NCBI RefSeq assembly: GCF_020091405.1 | Contig: NZ_CP081903.1 | Location: 3,906,501 to 3,970,500, forward strand | Direction: 5' to 3' | Source of the DNA: Bacteroides cellulosilyticus | GTDB taxonomy: Bacteria > Bacteroidota > Bacteroidia > Bacteroidales > Bacteroidaceae | Length of the DNA stretch: 64,000 nt | Shown here: one piece after another, positions 34,136-43,427 of the stretch | Position numbering within the stretch: the stretch's first letter is position 1 | Layout of the letters: each line of letters opens with the position of its first letter | Translations under genes and position numbers: made by a program | Notes under the pieces: model-generated | Told to the model about the DNA's origin: nothing | Databases searched by the model: none | The model's input: the letters and a program-made list of their open reading frames with translations, nothing else

Positions 34136-36724
34136 TTAGTTTTTGAATATCAGTCCTTCACCACCGGCGTCTACTATAATTGGTTTACTGCGGTCTACTT
34201 CCTGAGCGAGCAGCTTTTTCGACAAGTCATTCAGTAAGTAATGTTGGATGGCTCGTTTCACCGGACGGGCACCAAATTCCGGATCATATCCGACCTTTGT
34301 TAAGAACTCTATAGCTCCATCCGTCAATATCAGTTCCACACCATTCTGGGCCAGCATCTTTTGTACACCTTTTATCTGGAGTACTACAATCTGCTTGATT
34401 TCGCTTTCATTCAGGGGCAGGAACATGATTGTCTCATCAATACGGTTTAGGAATTCCGGGCGAATTGTCTTTTTCAACATATTCATCACTTCCTTCTTCG
34501 TTTCTTCAATCACTTGTTCCTTGTTAGTACCATTCAGCTTTTCCATCTGACTCTGAATGTAAGCACTTCCCATGTTGGACGTCATAATGATGATGGTGTT
34601 CTTGAAGTTTACCACACGTCCCTTATTGTCTGTCAATCGTCCGTCATCCAATACTTGCAGCAAGATGTTGAATACATCCGGATGCGCCTTTTCTATTTCA
34701 TCGAATAGCACGACTGAGTATGGTTTACGACGAATAGCTTCAGTCAATTGTCCACCTTCATCATAGCCTACATATCCCGGAGGCGCTCCAACCAGGCGTG
34801 ACACACTATGCTTTTCCTGATATTCACTCATGTCGATACGCGTCATCATGCTTTCATCATCAAATAGGAATTCAGCGAGTGCTTTGGCAAGTTCCGTTTT
34901 ACCCACACCGGTGGTACCGAGGAAGATAAACGAACCAATCGGACGTTTCGGATCTTGCAGACCTGCACGACTACGACGTACGGCATCGGCAACAGCTTCA
35001 ATGGCTTCATCCTGTCCGATGACACGCTGGTGAAGTTCATCTTCCAGATGCAACAGTTTATCCTTTTCGCTTTGCAGCATCTTGCTGACGGGGATGCCTG
35101 TCCAACGGGATACTACATCTGCAATGTCTTCGGCATCTACTTCTTCCTTAATCATGGCTTTGTCGCCCTGCATGGCATGGAGCTCCTTTTGAGTATCCTC
35201 AATTTCCTGATTCAAAGCCTGCAACTTACCGTAACGGATTTCGGCAACTTTACCGTAATCTCCCTCACGTTCAGCTTTGTCAGCTTCGAATTTAAGGTTT
35301 TCTATTTCAACCTTATTCTGCTGGATTCTGTTGACCAATGTCTTTTCACTTTGCCATTTGGCTTTGTACGATTTTTCCTGTTCTTTCAGTTCGGCAAGTT
35401 CCTTACCGATTTGTTCCAACTTCGGTTTATCGTTTTCGCGTTTGATGGCTTCGCGCTCAATCTCCAGTTGTTTGATCTTACGTGAAATTTCATCCAGTTC
35501 CTCCGGTACGGAGTCTACTTCCATACGTAACTTGGCAGCGGCTTCATCCATCAGGTCGATAGCCTTATCCGGCAAGAAACGATCTGTGATATAGCGGTTG
35601 CTCAGCTCTACGGCAGCTATGATGGCGTCATCTTTAATCCGTACATGATGATGATTCTCGTAACGCTCCTTCAATCCACGCAAGATGGAGATGGTGCTCA
35701 ATGTATCCGGTTCGTTCACGTATACAATCTGGAAACGACGCTCCAGTGCCTTATCTTTTTCGAAGTATTTTTGATACTCGTCAAGAGTTGTTGCACCGAT
35801 GCTTCTTAACTCACCGCGCGCTAATGCAGGTTTCAGAATATTGGCAGCATCCATGGCACCTTCACCCTTTCCGGCACCAACCAGCGTGTGAATTTCATCA
35901 ATGAAGAGAATGATATCCCCTTCTGATTTCTTCACCTCATTGATAACGGCTTTCAGACGTTCTTCAAATTCACCTTTATACTTTGCTCCGGCAACCAGCG
36001 CACCCATATCCAGTGAGTAAACTTGCTTGTTCTTCAGATTCTCCGGCACGTCACCACGCAGGATACGGTGGGCAAGTCCTTCCACAATGGCAGTCTTACC
36101 GGTACCCGGTTCACCTATTAATATAGGATTGTTTTTGGTACGGCGACTCAGGATTTGCAATACACGACGGATTTCTTCATCACGGCCGATAACCGGGTCG
36201 AGCTTTCCGCTTCGGGCGGCTTCATTCAGGTTGATGGCATACTTTTCCAGTGACTGATAAGTATCCTCGCTGGATTGTGAAGTAACTTTTTCTCCTTTGC
36301 GCAGTTCTGTGATGGCTCCTCGAAGCTCGTGCTCCGTCATTCCCGCATCTTTCAGGATGGTGGCAACTGTGCTTTTTACAGTCAGCAATGCCAACAGCAA
36401 ATGTTCCAGTGAAACAAATTCGTCACCCATCTCTTTGGAATACTGGGTAGCCTTCTGGAATACTTCGTTCGTTTCACGACTCAGGTAAGGCTCTCCGCCC
36501 GAAACTTTGGGTAATGAATCAGTTTGTTTGTCAAGGACGAGTGCGATCTGCTGTCCGTTCATGCCCAGTTTCTGGAAAATGAAGTTAGTGACGTTTTCGC
36601 CCACCTTCATCACCCCCTGCATAACATGAACCGGCTCGATAGCCTGCTGTCCACGGCTCTTGGCCAGGTTCAGCGCTTCTTGCACCGCCTCTTGCGATTT
36701 AATGGTAAAGTTGTTAAAGTTCAT
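34136..36724 (-). CDS. clpB: ATP-dependent chaperone ClpB
   Basis: 862 residues, full length. Order: Clp N-domain (1-145; [17 protein letters not shown]), AAA+ module 1 with Walker A GEPGTGKT (about 204) and Walker [11 protein letters not shown], the long ClpB coiled-coil M domain (about 410-525) and AAA+ module 2 with Walker A GTTGVGKT (about 602), followed by the ClpB C-domain. The M domain distinguishes ClpB from ClpA/C. It pulls apart aggregates together with DnaK, also in this window. A -24/-12 promoter-like site lies 50 bp upstream. Confidence 0.97.
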   Translation of the reverse strand: MNFNNFTIKSQEAVQEALNLAKSRGQQAIEPVHVMQGVMKVGENVTNFIFQKLGMNGQQIALVLDKQTDSLPKVSGGEPYLSRETNEVFQKATQYSKEMGDEFVSLEHLLLALLTVKSTVATILKDAGMTEHELRGAITELRKGEKVTSQSSEDTYQSLEKYAINLNEAARSGKLDPVIGRDEEIRRVLQILSRRTKNNPILIGEPGTGKTAIVEGLAHRILRGDVPENLKNKQVYSLDMGALVAGAKYKGEFEERLKAVINEVKKSEGDIILFIDEIHTLVGAGKGEGAMDAANILKPALARGELRSIGATTLDEYQKYFEKDKALERRFQIVYVNEPDTLSTISILRGLKERYENHHHVRIKDDAIIAAVELSNRYITDRFLPDKAIDLMDEAAAKLRMEVDSVPEELDEISRKIKQLEIEREAIKRENDKPKLEQIGKELAELKEQEKSYKAKWQSEKTLVNRIQQNKVEIENLKFEADKAEREGDYGKVAEIRYGKLQALNQEIEDTQKELHAMQGDKAMIKEEVDAEDIADVVSRWTGIPVSKMLQSEKDKLLHLEDELHQRVIGQDEAIEAVADAVRRSRAGLQDPKRPIGSFIFLGTTGVGKTELAKALAEFLFDDESMMTRIDMSEYQEKHSVSRLVGAPPGYVGYDEGGQLTEAIRRKPYSVVLFDEIEKAHPDVFNILLQVLDDGRLTDNKGRVVNFKNTIIIMTSNMGSAYIQSQMEKLNGTNKEQVIEETKKEVMNMLKKTIRPEFLNRIDETIMFLPLNESEIKQIVVLQIKGVQKMLAQNGVELILTDGAIEFLTKVGYDPEFGARPVKRAIQHYLLNDLSKKLLAQEVDRSKPIIVDAGGEGLIFKN

Positions 36725-36773
36725 ATCTTATATCTCCTTTCTATTTTTCATTTTCAATAACACTTGAATGGGC

Positions 36774-36789
36774 GCAAAAGATTTGCCAA
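36774..36789 (-). promoter_or_regulatory. Sigma-54-type -24/-12 promoter of clpB
   Basis: The minus strand reads TTGGCAAATCTTTTGC: GG and GC separated by 10 bp, matching the consensus YTGGCA-N5-TTTGC. It ends 49 bp before the clpB ATG. No TAnnTTTG promoter is seen nearby. A similar sequence precedes dnaK. Confidence 0.6.
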
Positions 36790-36986
36790 TAGCCTGTACC
36801 TGACAATTTTACAGTTAAAAGATGAAAGATAATGCCAAAATGTCTTTATTGTGCCATGCTATTGATATATCTGACGCATCAGGCGTATAGATTCCACAAT
36901 AGAATCCTTAGGAACAATAAGTAGAATGGGAAGAAAGTCGTATGAAAACCACGCTTTGCCTTATTGTTTTCGTTCTTTTGCCCGTA

Positions 36987-37090
36987 GCAAAACTTCGTCC
37001 CACAGTTGCGGGCTATACGTTTTCCATATGGGGGCTGTGTAGCCCGCAATTGAGGGACGGACAGCCCTCAACCGGAAGACAAGGTTTTGC
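36987..37090. repeat. Long imperfect inverted repeat (MITE-like)
   Basis: Inner arms CGTCCCACAGTTGCGGGCTA (36996-37015) and TAGCCCGCAATTGAGGGACG (37040-37059) match at 18 of 20 positions; outer arms GCAAAACTT (36987-36995) and AAGGTTTTGC (37081-37090) extend the pairing. No coding capacity. Looks like a small non-autonomous or palindromic repeat. Confidence 0.65.
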
Positions 37091-37365
37091 TTATAGCATA
37101 ATGACATTAACTTTAAGGCTTTAAGGGGAAAAGGAAGGATCATATCAAGTTTCTCCTCTATAATTCTGCTTTCTATAATAATGAGATAATGGAGTATAAC
37201 TCCTTAATTCCTAACGAAGTGATACTCCTTTAACACCTGCGATGAATAATTCAGGCTAAAAAAGGAGGTATTTGCATCAATTCGAACAAAGTTTGCATAA
37301 TGCATATTAAGGACTTGTGAATTAGTGAATTACAAACATAAAAACGCTCTTTTTTTCTGTTTTTC

Positions 37366-37468
37366 GGTGTAGGATGCAACTTTCCTACACCTTCCTACGC
37401 TACTTCCTACACCATCTATCTATTTGATAACCAGATAAAAACAATAGCGGGTGTAGGATGTAGGAAAT
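37366..37468. repeat. TTCCTACACC/GGTGTAGGA repeat cluster
   Basis: GGTGTAGGA (37366-37374), TTTCCTACACC (37381-37391), TTCCTACGC (37392-37400), TTCCTACACC (37404-37413), GGTGTAGGA (37450-37458) and TGTAGGAAA (37460-37468). Units in both orientations give several possible hairpins; they could also be protein-binding sites. Confidence 0.6.
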
Positions 37469-37662
37469 ATTGATATAAACTCGACAATATGAGTTTCTTT
37501 TCAGCGATTATCTTTTTATGAAAGAGCAGTGACGAAATCCCAGAGAATCTTATTTTCTAAGCATTACTAAAATATACTAATGTGTAAATTTTGAGTAAAA
37601 ACTAGTGCAGGGCTGAAAGGAATATTGTATCTTTATCCCTCAAAAATAGAATAGAATAGATT

Positions 37663-38265
37663 ATGGCAGAAAATGTAAAGCTCGCAGAGAATGTGATACT
37701 GGTGGACGTAGCATACTTTAATGACGTAGTTAAAGATCTGAAGAGATATTTTGAGTTGCAGTTGGGACGTCCGTTGCAGAATATTTATGTAGAAGAGTGG
37801 GCTTCTTATCTGGCACTCGACTCCGGTGTTCGTGATAAGGACAATAACATAGAAGTACTTTTTGTACATGACAGCCAGAGCAATAAGTTGCTTCACTGCG
37901 ATCCGTCTGATTTGAATAAAGATTTGAACGGGGTAGGCTATACAAATCAGTTAGGTGAGTTTACATTTACTTCTGTATCTTCTGAAGGATTGGTTCCACG
38001 GGCAAATCTCTATCTTGATCTGCTGAATATAGCACTTAACTCTGCCGATGTTAAGCGGCTTATGCTGGTTCCGTTTATTGATGATTACGGTGCTAAATTA
38101 ATGGAAGTTTTGGATGAGCATTTAAGAAATGCTGATACTGAAAACTCAAAAGGATTGTTCCTTTTCAATATGGATGAACCTGCGCATCCCCTTGGTTGCA
38201 AATGGGATTTACTGGGTTACTCCATGATGCGTGCATTGGGCATCAAGGCCGAAGAACTGGAATAA
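37663..38265 (+). CDS. Conserved Bacteroidales protein (possibly DUF6621)
   Basis: 200 residues, soluble, acidic, no signal peptide or known catalytic motif. It starts MAENVKLAENVILVDVAYFN and shows a compact alpha/beta pattern with LFVHDSQSNKLLHCDPSDL and FLFNMDEPAHPLGCKWDLLG. I think this is a family restricted to Bacteroidales (DUF6621 from memory, unverified). It stands 47 bp before the LysR regulator on the same strand. Confidence 0.65.
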   Translation: MAENVKLAENVILVDVAYFNDVVKDLKRYFELQLGRPLQNIYVEEWASYLALDSGVRDKDNNIEVLFVHDSQSNKLLHCDPSDLNKDLNGVGYTNQLGEFTFTSVSSEGLVPRANLYLDLLNIALNSADVKRLMLVPFIDDYGAKLMEVLDEHLRNADTENSKGLFLFNMDEPAHPLGCKWDLLGYSMMRALGIKAEELE

Positions 38266-38266
38266 T

Positions 38267-38310
38267 GTCTGTTACTTATCACTAATCGCTAACCTTTAAT
38301 CACTAGCTCC
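38267..38310 (+). repeat. Microrepeat upstream of the LysR gene
   Basis: ATCACTAATCGCTAACC and TTAATCACTAGC: repeated TAATC/CACTA units filling the whole gap up to the GTG start. Same placement as other microrepeats in the window. Confidence 0.45.
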
Positions 38311-38311
38311 C

Positions 38312-39208
38312 GTGTCTGATTTTCGTTTAAAAGTATTTCAGTCTGTAGCGAAGAACCTGAGTTTCACGAAAGCTTCGCAAGAGTTGTTTGTCAGTCAGCC
38401 TGCCATAACAAAGCATATACAAGAGTTGGAAAGCACTTATCAGGCGCGTTTGTTTGACAGGCAAGGTAGCAAGATTAGTTTGACCGAAGCGGGAAAGTTA
38501 CTTTGGGAACATTGTGGCCGTATTCTGGAAGATTATAAGCGATTGGAATATGAGATGCATTTGCTGCATAATGAATATACCGGAGAATTGCGTCTGGGCG
38601 CCAGTACTACCATTGCCCAATATGTTTTACCTCCATTGCTTGCCAGCTTCATCAAAAAGTTTCCGCAAGTAAATCTTTCATTGATGAACGGCAATTCACG
38701 TGAGATAGAAGCGGCTTTGCAGGAACACCGCATAGATCTTGGGTTAGTGGAAGGTGTTTTCCGTTTACCAAATCTGAAATATACTACTTTTTTGGAGGAT
38801 GAACTGGTGGCTGTGACACGTACGGGAAGTAAACTACAGGTAGGTGAAGAAATTACTCCCGAAGAGTTGCTTCGTATTCCTTTAGTGCTTCGTGAAAGAG
38901 GATCGGGCACCTTGGATGTCTTTGAGAAAGCATTGCAACAGCATAATATAAAGTTATCGTCTCTTCAGGTATTAATGTATTTGGGTAGTACGGAAAGTAT
39001 CAAACTTTTCCTGGAACATACTGATTGCATGGGAATCGTTTCCATTCGCTCTATCACCCGTGAACTCTATGCCGGACAACTGCGTGTCGTTGAGATAAAA
39101 GATATGGTTATGCTTCGTGATTTTAGTTTTGCCCAACCTCAGGGACAGGAGAGCGGGCTTTCCCAGGTCTTTATGCAGTTTGCTGCACATCATAACCATA
39201 AGTTATAG
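38312..39208 (+). CDS. LysR-family transcriptional regulator (CysB-like)
   Basis: 298 residues, GTG start (a ribosome-binding site is not obvious). Winged HTH in the first 60 residues (FTKASQELFVSQPAITKHIQ) followed by a LysR substrate-binding domain (GELRLGASTTIAQYVLPPLL, LVAVTRTGSKL, LVLRERGSGT). It is upstream of the YeiH transporter, the usual arrangement (YeiE-YeiH), so it probably controls that gene in response to a sulfur or anion signal. Confidence 0.9.
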   Translation: MSDFRLKVFQSVAKNLSFTKASQELFVSQPAITKHIQELESTYQARLFDRQGSKISLTEAGKLLWEHCGRILEDYKRLEYEMHLLHNEYTGELRLGASTTIAQYVLPPLLASFIKKFPQVNLSLMNGNSREIEAALQEHRIDLGLVEGVFRLPNLKYTTFLEDELVAVTRTGSKLQVGEEITPEELLRIPLVLRERGSGTLDVFEKALQQHNIKLSSLQVLMYLGSTESIKLFLEHTDCMGIVSIRSITRELYAGQLRVVEIKDMVMLRDFSFAQPQGQESGLSQVFMQFAAHHNHKL

Positions 39209-39225
39209 CGTATAAACAGATACAA

Positions 39226-39257
39226 TTGGTGTATATAGGTAAAGAAGCCTACCTTTG
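39226..39257 (+). promoter_or_regulatory. Promoter of yeiH-type gene
   Basis: TTG (39226-39228), 21 bp, TACCTTTG (39250-39257), giving a start about 40 bp before the ATG at 39305. Confidence 0.65.
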
Positions 39258-39304
39258 CACCCGGAAATCAGAAATAATATAAATATTGATATACAAAAAA
39301 AATT

Positions 39305-40315
39305 ATGGCTTCAATTCAAACTGCGAGTGTAAACACTCTGGCGTATCTTCAACGGAAGAACAAAATTACTTATGTGTCTTTAGTGGTGCTTTTATCAATC
39401 TTCTTATTATTGGATTATATCCCCGGTTATTCTACTTGGGTGACACCTCCTGTCGCTTTGTTCCTGGGATTGATTTTTGCTTTGTCAAGCGGGCAGGCAC
39501 ATCCGAAGTTTAATAAGAAAGTATCCAAATATCTTTTGCAGTATTCAGTGGTGGGATTGGGATTCGGTATGAATCTTCAGGCATCTTTAGCCTCGGGTAA
39601 AGAAGGAATGGAGTTCACTGTTATTTCAGTAGTGGGCACTATGCTTATCGGTTGGTTCATCGGTCGTAAATTCCTGAAGGTAGACCGTGATACTTCTTAC
39701 CTCATTAGTTCCGGTACAGCTATCTGTGGTGGTAGTGCTATTGCGGCGGTAGGTCCTGTGTTGCGGGCAAAAGATACGGAAATGTCTGTAGCACTGGGTA
39801 CTATTTTTATTCTGAATGCTATTGCACTGTTTATCTTTCCGGTAATTGGCCATGCTCTAGATATGAGTCAGCAAGAATTCGGAACATGGGCGGCAATTGC
39901 TATACACGATACCAGTTCGGTAGTGGGTGCCGGTGCGGCTTATGGTGAAGAAGCTTTGCAAATTGCTACGACCATTAAATTGACACGTGCCTTGTGGATT
40001 ATTCCTTTGGCTTTGATTACTTCTTTTGTATTCAAGAGTAAAGGACAGAAGATAAGTATCCCCTGGTTTATTTTCTTCTTTATTTTGGCTATGGTATTCA
40101 ATACATATGTATTAAATTCATCGGAAACCGGTATTATGATAGGAGAGGGAATTAACAGTCTGGCCAGAAAGACACTGACTATCACTTTGTTCTTTATCGG
40201 TGCTTCCCTTTCGCGTGATGTATTGAAGGCAGTGGGTATCAAACCACTTATTCAAGGTGTGTTGTTGTGGGTTACAATTAGCGTAAGCACGCTGGCGTAT
40301 ATTTATTGGTTCTAA
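39305..40315 (+). CDS. YeiH/PSE-family putative sulfate exporter
   Basis: 336 residues with about ten membrane helices. The family signature GLGFGMNLQASLASG, SSGTAICGGSAIAAVGPVL, AIAIHDTSSVVGAG and FFIGASLSRDVLKAVG is clear. YeiH proteins are putative anion (sulfate/sulfite) exporters. Regulated probably by the LysR gene just upstream. Its rho-independent terminator at 40346-40380 is the insertion point of a group II intron. Confidence 0.9.
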   Translation: MASIQTASVNTLAYLQRKNKITYVSLVVLLSIFLLLDYIPGYSTWVTPPVALFLGLIFALSSGQAHPKFNKKVSKYLLQYSVVGLGFGMNLQASLASGKEGMEFTVISVVGTMLIGWFIGRKFLKVDRDTSYLISSGTAICGGSAIAAVGPVLRAKDTEMSVALGTIFILNAIALFIFPVIGHALDMSQQEFGTWAAIAIHDTSSVVGAGAAYGEEALQIATTIKLTRALWIIPLALITSFVFKSKGQKISIPWFIFFFILAMVFNTYVLNSSETGIMIGEGINSLARKTLTITLFFIGASLSRDVLKAVGIKPLIQGVLLWVTISVSTLAYIYWF

Positions 40316-40345
40316 AGAAAGCACTTATTAATATTAATATAAGGT

Positions 40346-40380
40346 ATGCGGCAGAAGAAAATTTCTTTTGCCGCATTTTT
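40346..40380 (+). terminator. Terminator of yeiH-type gene, target of the intron
   Basis: ATGCGGCAGAAGAAA (40346-40360) and TTTCTTTTGCCGCAT (40362-40376) with one mismatch, then TTTT. The group IIC intron begins immediately after the T run. Confidence 0.9.
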
Positions 40381-40381
40381 G

Positions 40382-42303
40382 GTTCGCCCAGCATGGGTAT
40401 ATTCTAATGGGTGCAAGTCCCTAACACGCCCTGATAGTGGGAAGTGTTTAGCCAACGCCAAGGGTGTCCATCGTGAGTTGGAATCTGAAGGAAGGTAGCG
40501 GCAAACATCTGGCCTGACGTACAGAAACCGGATATAAGGCTAAAGGATGTGGGTTAGTCTGCTAAACAAGACAAAGCCTTATAACTATCCGGAAACATCC
40601 AAAGTAAATCCGGCAGGTATAAGATGGAAAGAATGTATTCTTAACTGGGGAGGTCTCACAGACGTGCAGATGTTTTTTTTTCAGAAGCACGGAGTAAAGC
40701 TTGCTGTGAGAAGTCAGCAGACGACATAGTACCCGAAAAAAAAAATCGGCATTCGGGGAAGGTCTGAACTTTATTTAAGCGAGTAGTCAATGAATGTTAC
40801 CAAATAAAGGAACGAATGCAGAAAATATCAACCTTGAGTGATAACTGCCGGCAAAAGGATAGGACGGAATCCGAAAGCTATGCCGGAGTGCAGACCTTTA
40901 TTGGGATAACTGAAAACCACCTCGTGGAAGCGCAATTTACCAAAGATGCTTTATTGGAACGTATTGTGTCGCCCGCAAACATGAACCGCGCCTACAAGCA
41001 GGTCGTGGCCAACGGTGGCTGTGGAGGTGTCGATAAGATGGAAACGGAAGATTTACTTCCTTACCTGAAACTCCATAAAGACGAACTGATAAACTCTTTG
41101 TTGGACGGTAGCTATCGTCCCAATCCCGTCCGGCGGGTTGAAATTCCCAAGGATGGAGGTAAGAAACGTCAATTAGGTATTCCTACCGTTATTGACCGTC
41201 TTATTCAACAATCCATCAGCCAGGTGCTTAGTCCGCTTTACGAACGCCAGTTCAGTGACAACAGCTTTGGCTTCCGCCCTAAACGCAGTGCTCACCAAGC
41301 CTTGCGACGCGCCCAATCTCATATCAATAGTGGTCATAAATACTGTGTTGACTTGGACTTAGAAAAGTTCTTCGACACAGTTAATCATAGCAAGTTGATA
41401 GAGATTTTGTCACGCACCGTGAAGGATGGTCGTGTTATCTCCCTCGTCCATAAATACCTCCTCTCGGGGGCAATGGTAGCTGGTCACTACGAGAGCCGTG
41501 TTCAGGGAACTGTCCAAGGAGGACCTTTGAGCCCCTTGCTGAGCAATGTTATGCTCCATGAATTGGATACAGAGTTGGAATCCCGTGGGCACAAGTTTGT
41601 GCGTTATGCGGACGACTGTATGATTTTCTGTAAGAGTAAACGTTCTGCCCTGCGTGTAAAGAAGAGCATAAGCGCTTTTATTGAGAAAGATCTTTTCCTA
41701 AAGGTAAATCAAGATAAAACCAGCGTTGGTTATGTTCGTGGCATGAAGTTTCTGGGTTATTCTTTTTATGTAAAGAATGGCGAATGTCGCTTATCTGTCC
41801 ATCCCAAAAGTTACCTTAAACTGAAAGTTCGCTTGAAAGAACTGACCGGAAGAAGTAATGGTATGGGGTATGAGCAGCGCAAATCAAAGCTTCATCTGTT
41901 TATACGTAGCTGGATTGAATACTTTCAGTTGGCAGATATGCAGAGTTATCTGAAACGTATAGATGAATGGCTTCGTCGTAGGATACGCATGTGTATATGG
42001 AAATACTGGAAGAAGGTCAAAACTCGGTTTGCCAATTTGCAGAAGTGTGGCATCAGTAAGTTCTATGCCTGGCAACATGCCAATACTCGCTTAGGGTATT
42101 GGTGTATAGCTGGGAGCAGAATCCTAACTTCTGCCATGGATAATGACAAATTGAAACTAGTGGGGTACCCTACCTTGATGGAGTATTACAGTAAATTGCA
42201 TCGTAAGTAAAGAACCGCCACGTGCCGAACGGCATGCGTGGTGGTGTGAGAGGTCGGAAAGCGAAAGTAGGAAGAAAACTACTTCGTTTTCCTCCTACTC
42301 GAT
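40382..42303 (+). mobile_element. Group IIC intron with its RT/maturase ORF
   Basis: The RNA part from 40382 aligns by eye with the Oceanobacillus group IIC intron: GCCCAGCATGGGT, then GGGTGCAAGTCCC, GCCAACGC-AAGGGTGTCC, GGAATCTGAAGGAAG, GGGGAGGTCT and AGTCAGCAGA...CATAGTACC. Domain V is at 42211-42255 (GAACCGCCACGTGCCGAACG onward, ending GGTGGTGTGAGAGGTCGG) and domain VI is the stem at about 42268-42299. Position right behind a terminator is the target preference of class C. Ends are approximate by a few bases; the 5' end GTTCG departs from the usual GTGYG. Confidence 0.9.
40816..42210 (+). CDS. ltrA: Group II intron reverse transcriptase/maturase
   Basis: 464 residues. RT blocks are complete: RQLGIPTVIDRLIQQSISQV, the SFGFRPKRSAHQALRRAQ block, DLDLEKFFDTVNH, QGGPLSPLLSNVMLHELD, catalytic FVRYADDC and KTSVGYVRGMKFLGYSFY. 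A maturase (domain X) region follows (RIRMCIWKYWKKVKTRFANL). There is no HNH endonuclease domain, as expected for class C introns, which use terminator stems or replication forks for priming. It lies in intron domain IV. The catalytic YADD and all RT blocks are intact, so the element may be active. Confidence 0.95.
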   Translation: MQKISTLSDNCRQKDRTESESYAGVQTFIGITENHLVEAQFTKDALLERIVSPANMNRAYKQVVANGGCGGVDKMETEDLLPYLKLHKDELINSLLDGSYRPNPVRRVEIPKDGGKKRQLGIPTVIDRLIQQSISQVLSPLYERQFSDNSFGFRPKRSAHQALRRAQSHINSGHKYCVDLDLEKFFDTVNHSKLIEILSRTVKDGRVISLVHKYLLSGAMVAGHYESRVQGTVQGGPLSPLLSNVMLHELDTELESRGHKFVRYADDCMIFCKSKRSALRVKKSISAFIEKDLFLKVNQDKTSVGYVRGMKFLGYSFYVKNGECRLSVHPKSYLKLKVRLKELTGRSNGMGYEQRKSKLHLFIRSWIEYFQLADMQSYLKRIDEWLRRRIRMCIWKYWKKVKTRFANLQKCGISKFYAWQHANTRLGYWCIAGSRILTSAMDNDKLKLVGYPTLMEYYSKLHRK

Positions 42304-42397
42304 TATAAAATTCATTTTCTTTGTAACAAACTTCTGTCCCTTTACGTCTAATCAATAGATACAACCAATAAACAGGATTGAGATACAGAAAAAGCCC

Positions 42398-42913
42398 ATG
42401 GATGCTGAAAGTTTTAAAAATGAGTTTCTGCCCTACCACCGCAAGCTGTACAGTGTAGCCTATCGGCTGCTTGAGAATGCGGCAGATGCGGAGGACTTGG
42501 TTCAGGAAGCCTATCTGAAGCTATGGGATAAGCGGGAAGGATTGATGGTTATCAGTAACCCGGAAGCGTTCAGTGTCACTTTGGTAAAGAATATGTGCTT
42601 TGATTTGCTTCGTTCAGGGAAGTATGTCTTATCCAGGCAAACTGTGGAATTGACTGCTGTACAGGATATTTCTCAAGCTGATAATCTGGAGGTACGTGAC
42701 GAAGTAAGGCAAGTAAAAGATATCATTGCCCACTTGCCCGAACAGCAGCAGCGGATTGTGAACCTGCGTGATGTCAAAGGCTGTTCTTACGAAGAGATAG
42801 AACAAGTGACCGGATTGAACTCTACAAATATCCGTGTACTGCTGTCCCGGGCGAGGAAAAGAATACGTGAGGAATTTAATAAATGGAATAACTATGAAAG
42901 TCGAGGAAATTGA
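42398..42913 (+). CDS. ECF-type RNA polymerase sigma factor
   Basis: 171 residues: sigma-70 region 2 (YRLLENAADAEDLVQEAYLK then LWDKRE) and region 4 (LPEQQQRIVNLRDVKGCSYE followed by an HTH). No inhibitory domain inside. The 3' end overlaps the next ORF by 20 bp, which encodes a membrane anti-sigma-like protein, so this is an ECF sigma/anti-sigma operon with a DUF4252 protein as third gene. Confidence 0.93.
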   Translation: MDAESFKNEFLPYHRKLYSVAYRLLENAADAEDLVQEAYLKLWDKREGLMVISNPEAFSVTLVKNMCFDLLRSGKYVLSRQTVELTAVQDISQADNLEVRDEVRQVKDIIAHLPEQQQRIVNLRDVKGCSYEEIEQVTGLNSTNIRVLLSRARKRIREEFNKWNNYESRGN

Positions 42914-43421
42914 AAGGCTGCTCGCCGAGTTTTATGAGGGGAACACTACCGAGAGCCAGGAAGAGGCGTTGAGAGATTATTTCAGAACAACGGAAGTGCC
43001 CGAACATCTGCAAAAGGATAAAGAAATTTTTCTTAGCCTTAACCAGGGTGCAGATAGAGATGTGGAAGTTCCTGCGGGCTTGGGGGATAAACTGAGCCGG
43101 CTGATTGATGAAAAGGCTGAAGAAGAACAACGTTTCTTCCGACCTAACAAATCCAGACGTAACTGGCGCTGGATTGGGAGTGTTGCAGCAACCATACTGG
43201 TAATTATAGGCATCGGATATGGTGTGGAAAATCTGGGAAAAGATGTGTGTCCGCCCACACCGCAGGATACATTCTCTGATCCGGAAGAAGCTTATCAGGT
43301 TTTGCAAGCCACTTTGATTGAAGTTTCCACCAATCTGAATCAAGGCATTGCCCAGGTGAAGGAAACGCAAATGGATATGAAAAAAGTTAATCAGGAAGTA
43401 AAAAAAGAAATGCAAAGATAA
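42894..43421 (+). CDS. Membrane anti-sigma-factor-like protein
   Basis: 175 residues from MKVEEIERLLAEFYEGNTTE; the ORF is open 20 codons further up but that part is the sigma gene in another frame. An N-terminal zinc-free anti-sigma-like helical domain (to about 85) is followed by one membrane helix (about 96-113, WIGSVAATILVIIGIGYGV) and a short periplasmic coiled coil. The layout and position after the ECF sigma gene suggest it holds the sigma factor at the membrane. Confidence 0.78.
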   Translation: MKVEEIERLLAEFYEGNTTESQEEALRDYFRTTEVPEHLQKDKEIFLSLNQGADRDVEVPAGLGDKLSRLIDEKAEEEQRFFRPNKSRRNWRWIGSVAATILVIIGIGYGVENLGKDVCPPTPQDTFSDPEEAYQVLQATLIEVSTNLNQGIAQVKETQMDMKKVNQEVKKEMQR

Positions 43422-43427
43422 ACGATT

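Larger units (their letters stand above)
36725..37662. other. Long intergenic region with promoter and two repeat elements
   Basis: 938 bp between divergent clpB and the gene at 37663. It holds the clpB sigma-54-like site (36774-36789), a long imperfect inverted repeat (36987-37090) and a cluster of TTCCTACACC/GGTGTAGGA units (37366-37468). Short ORFs on both strands here are by-products of the inverted repeat. Confidence 0.6.

Noticed and set aside
36942..37143. Pair of overlapping 60-codon ORFs on opposite strands
   Set aside because: Mirror-image by-products of the long inverted repeat at 36987-37090.
40547..40729. Short plus-strand ORF before the RT gene
   Set aside because: It is inside intron RNA domains that match known structural sequence, not a protein.
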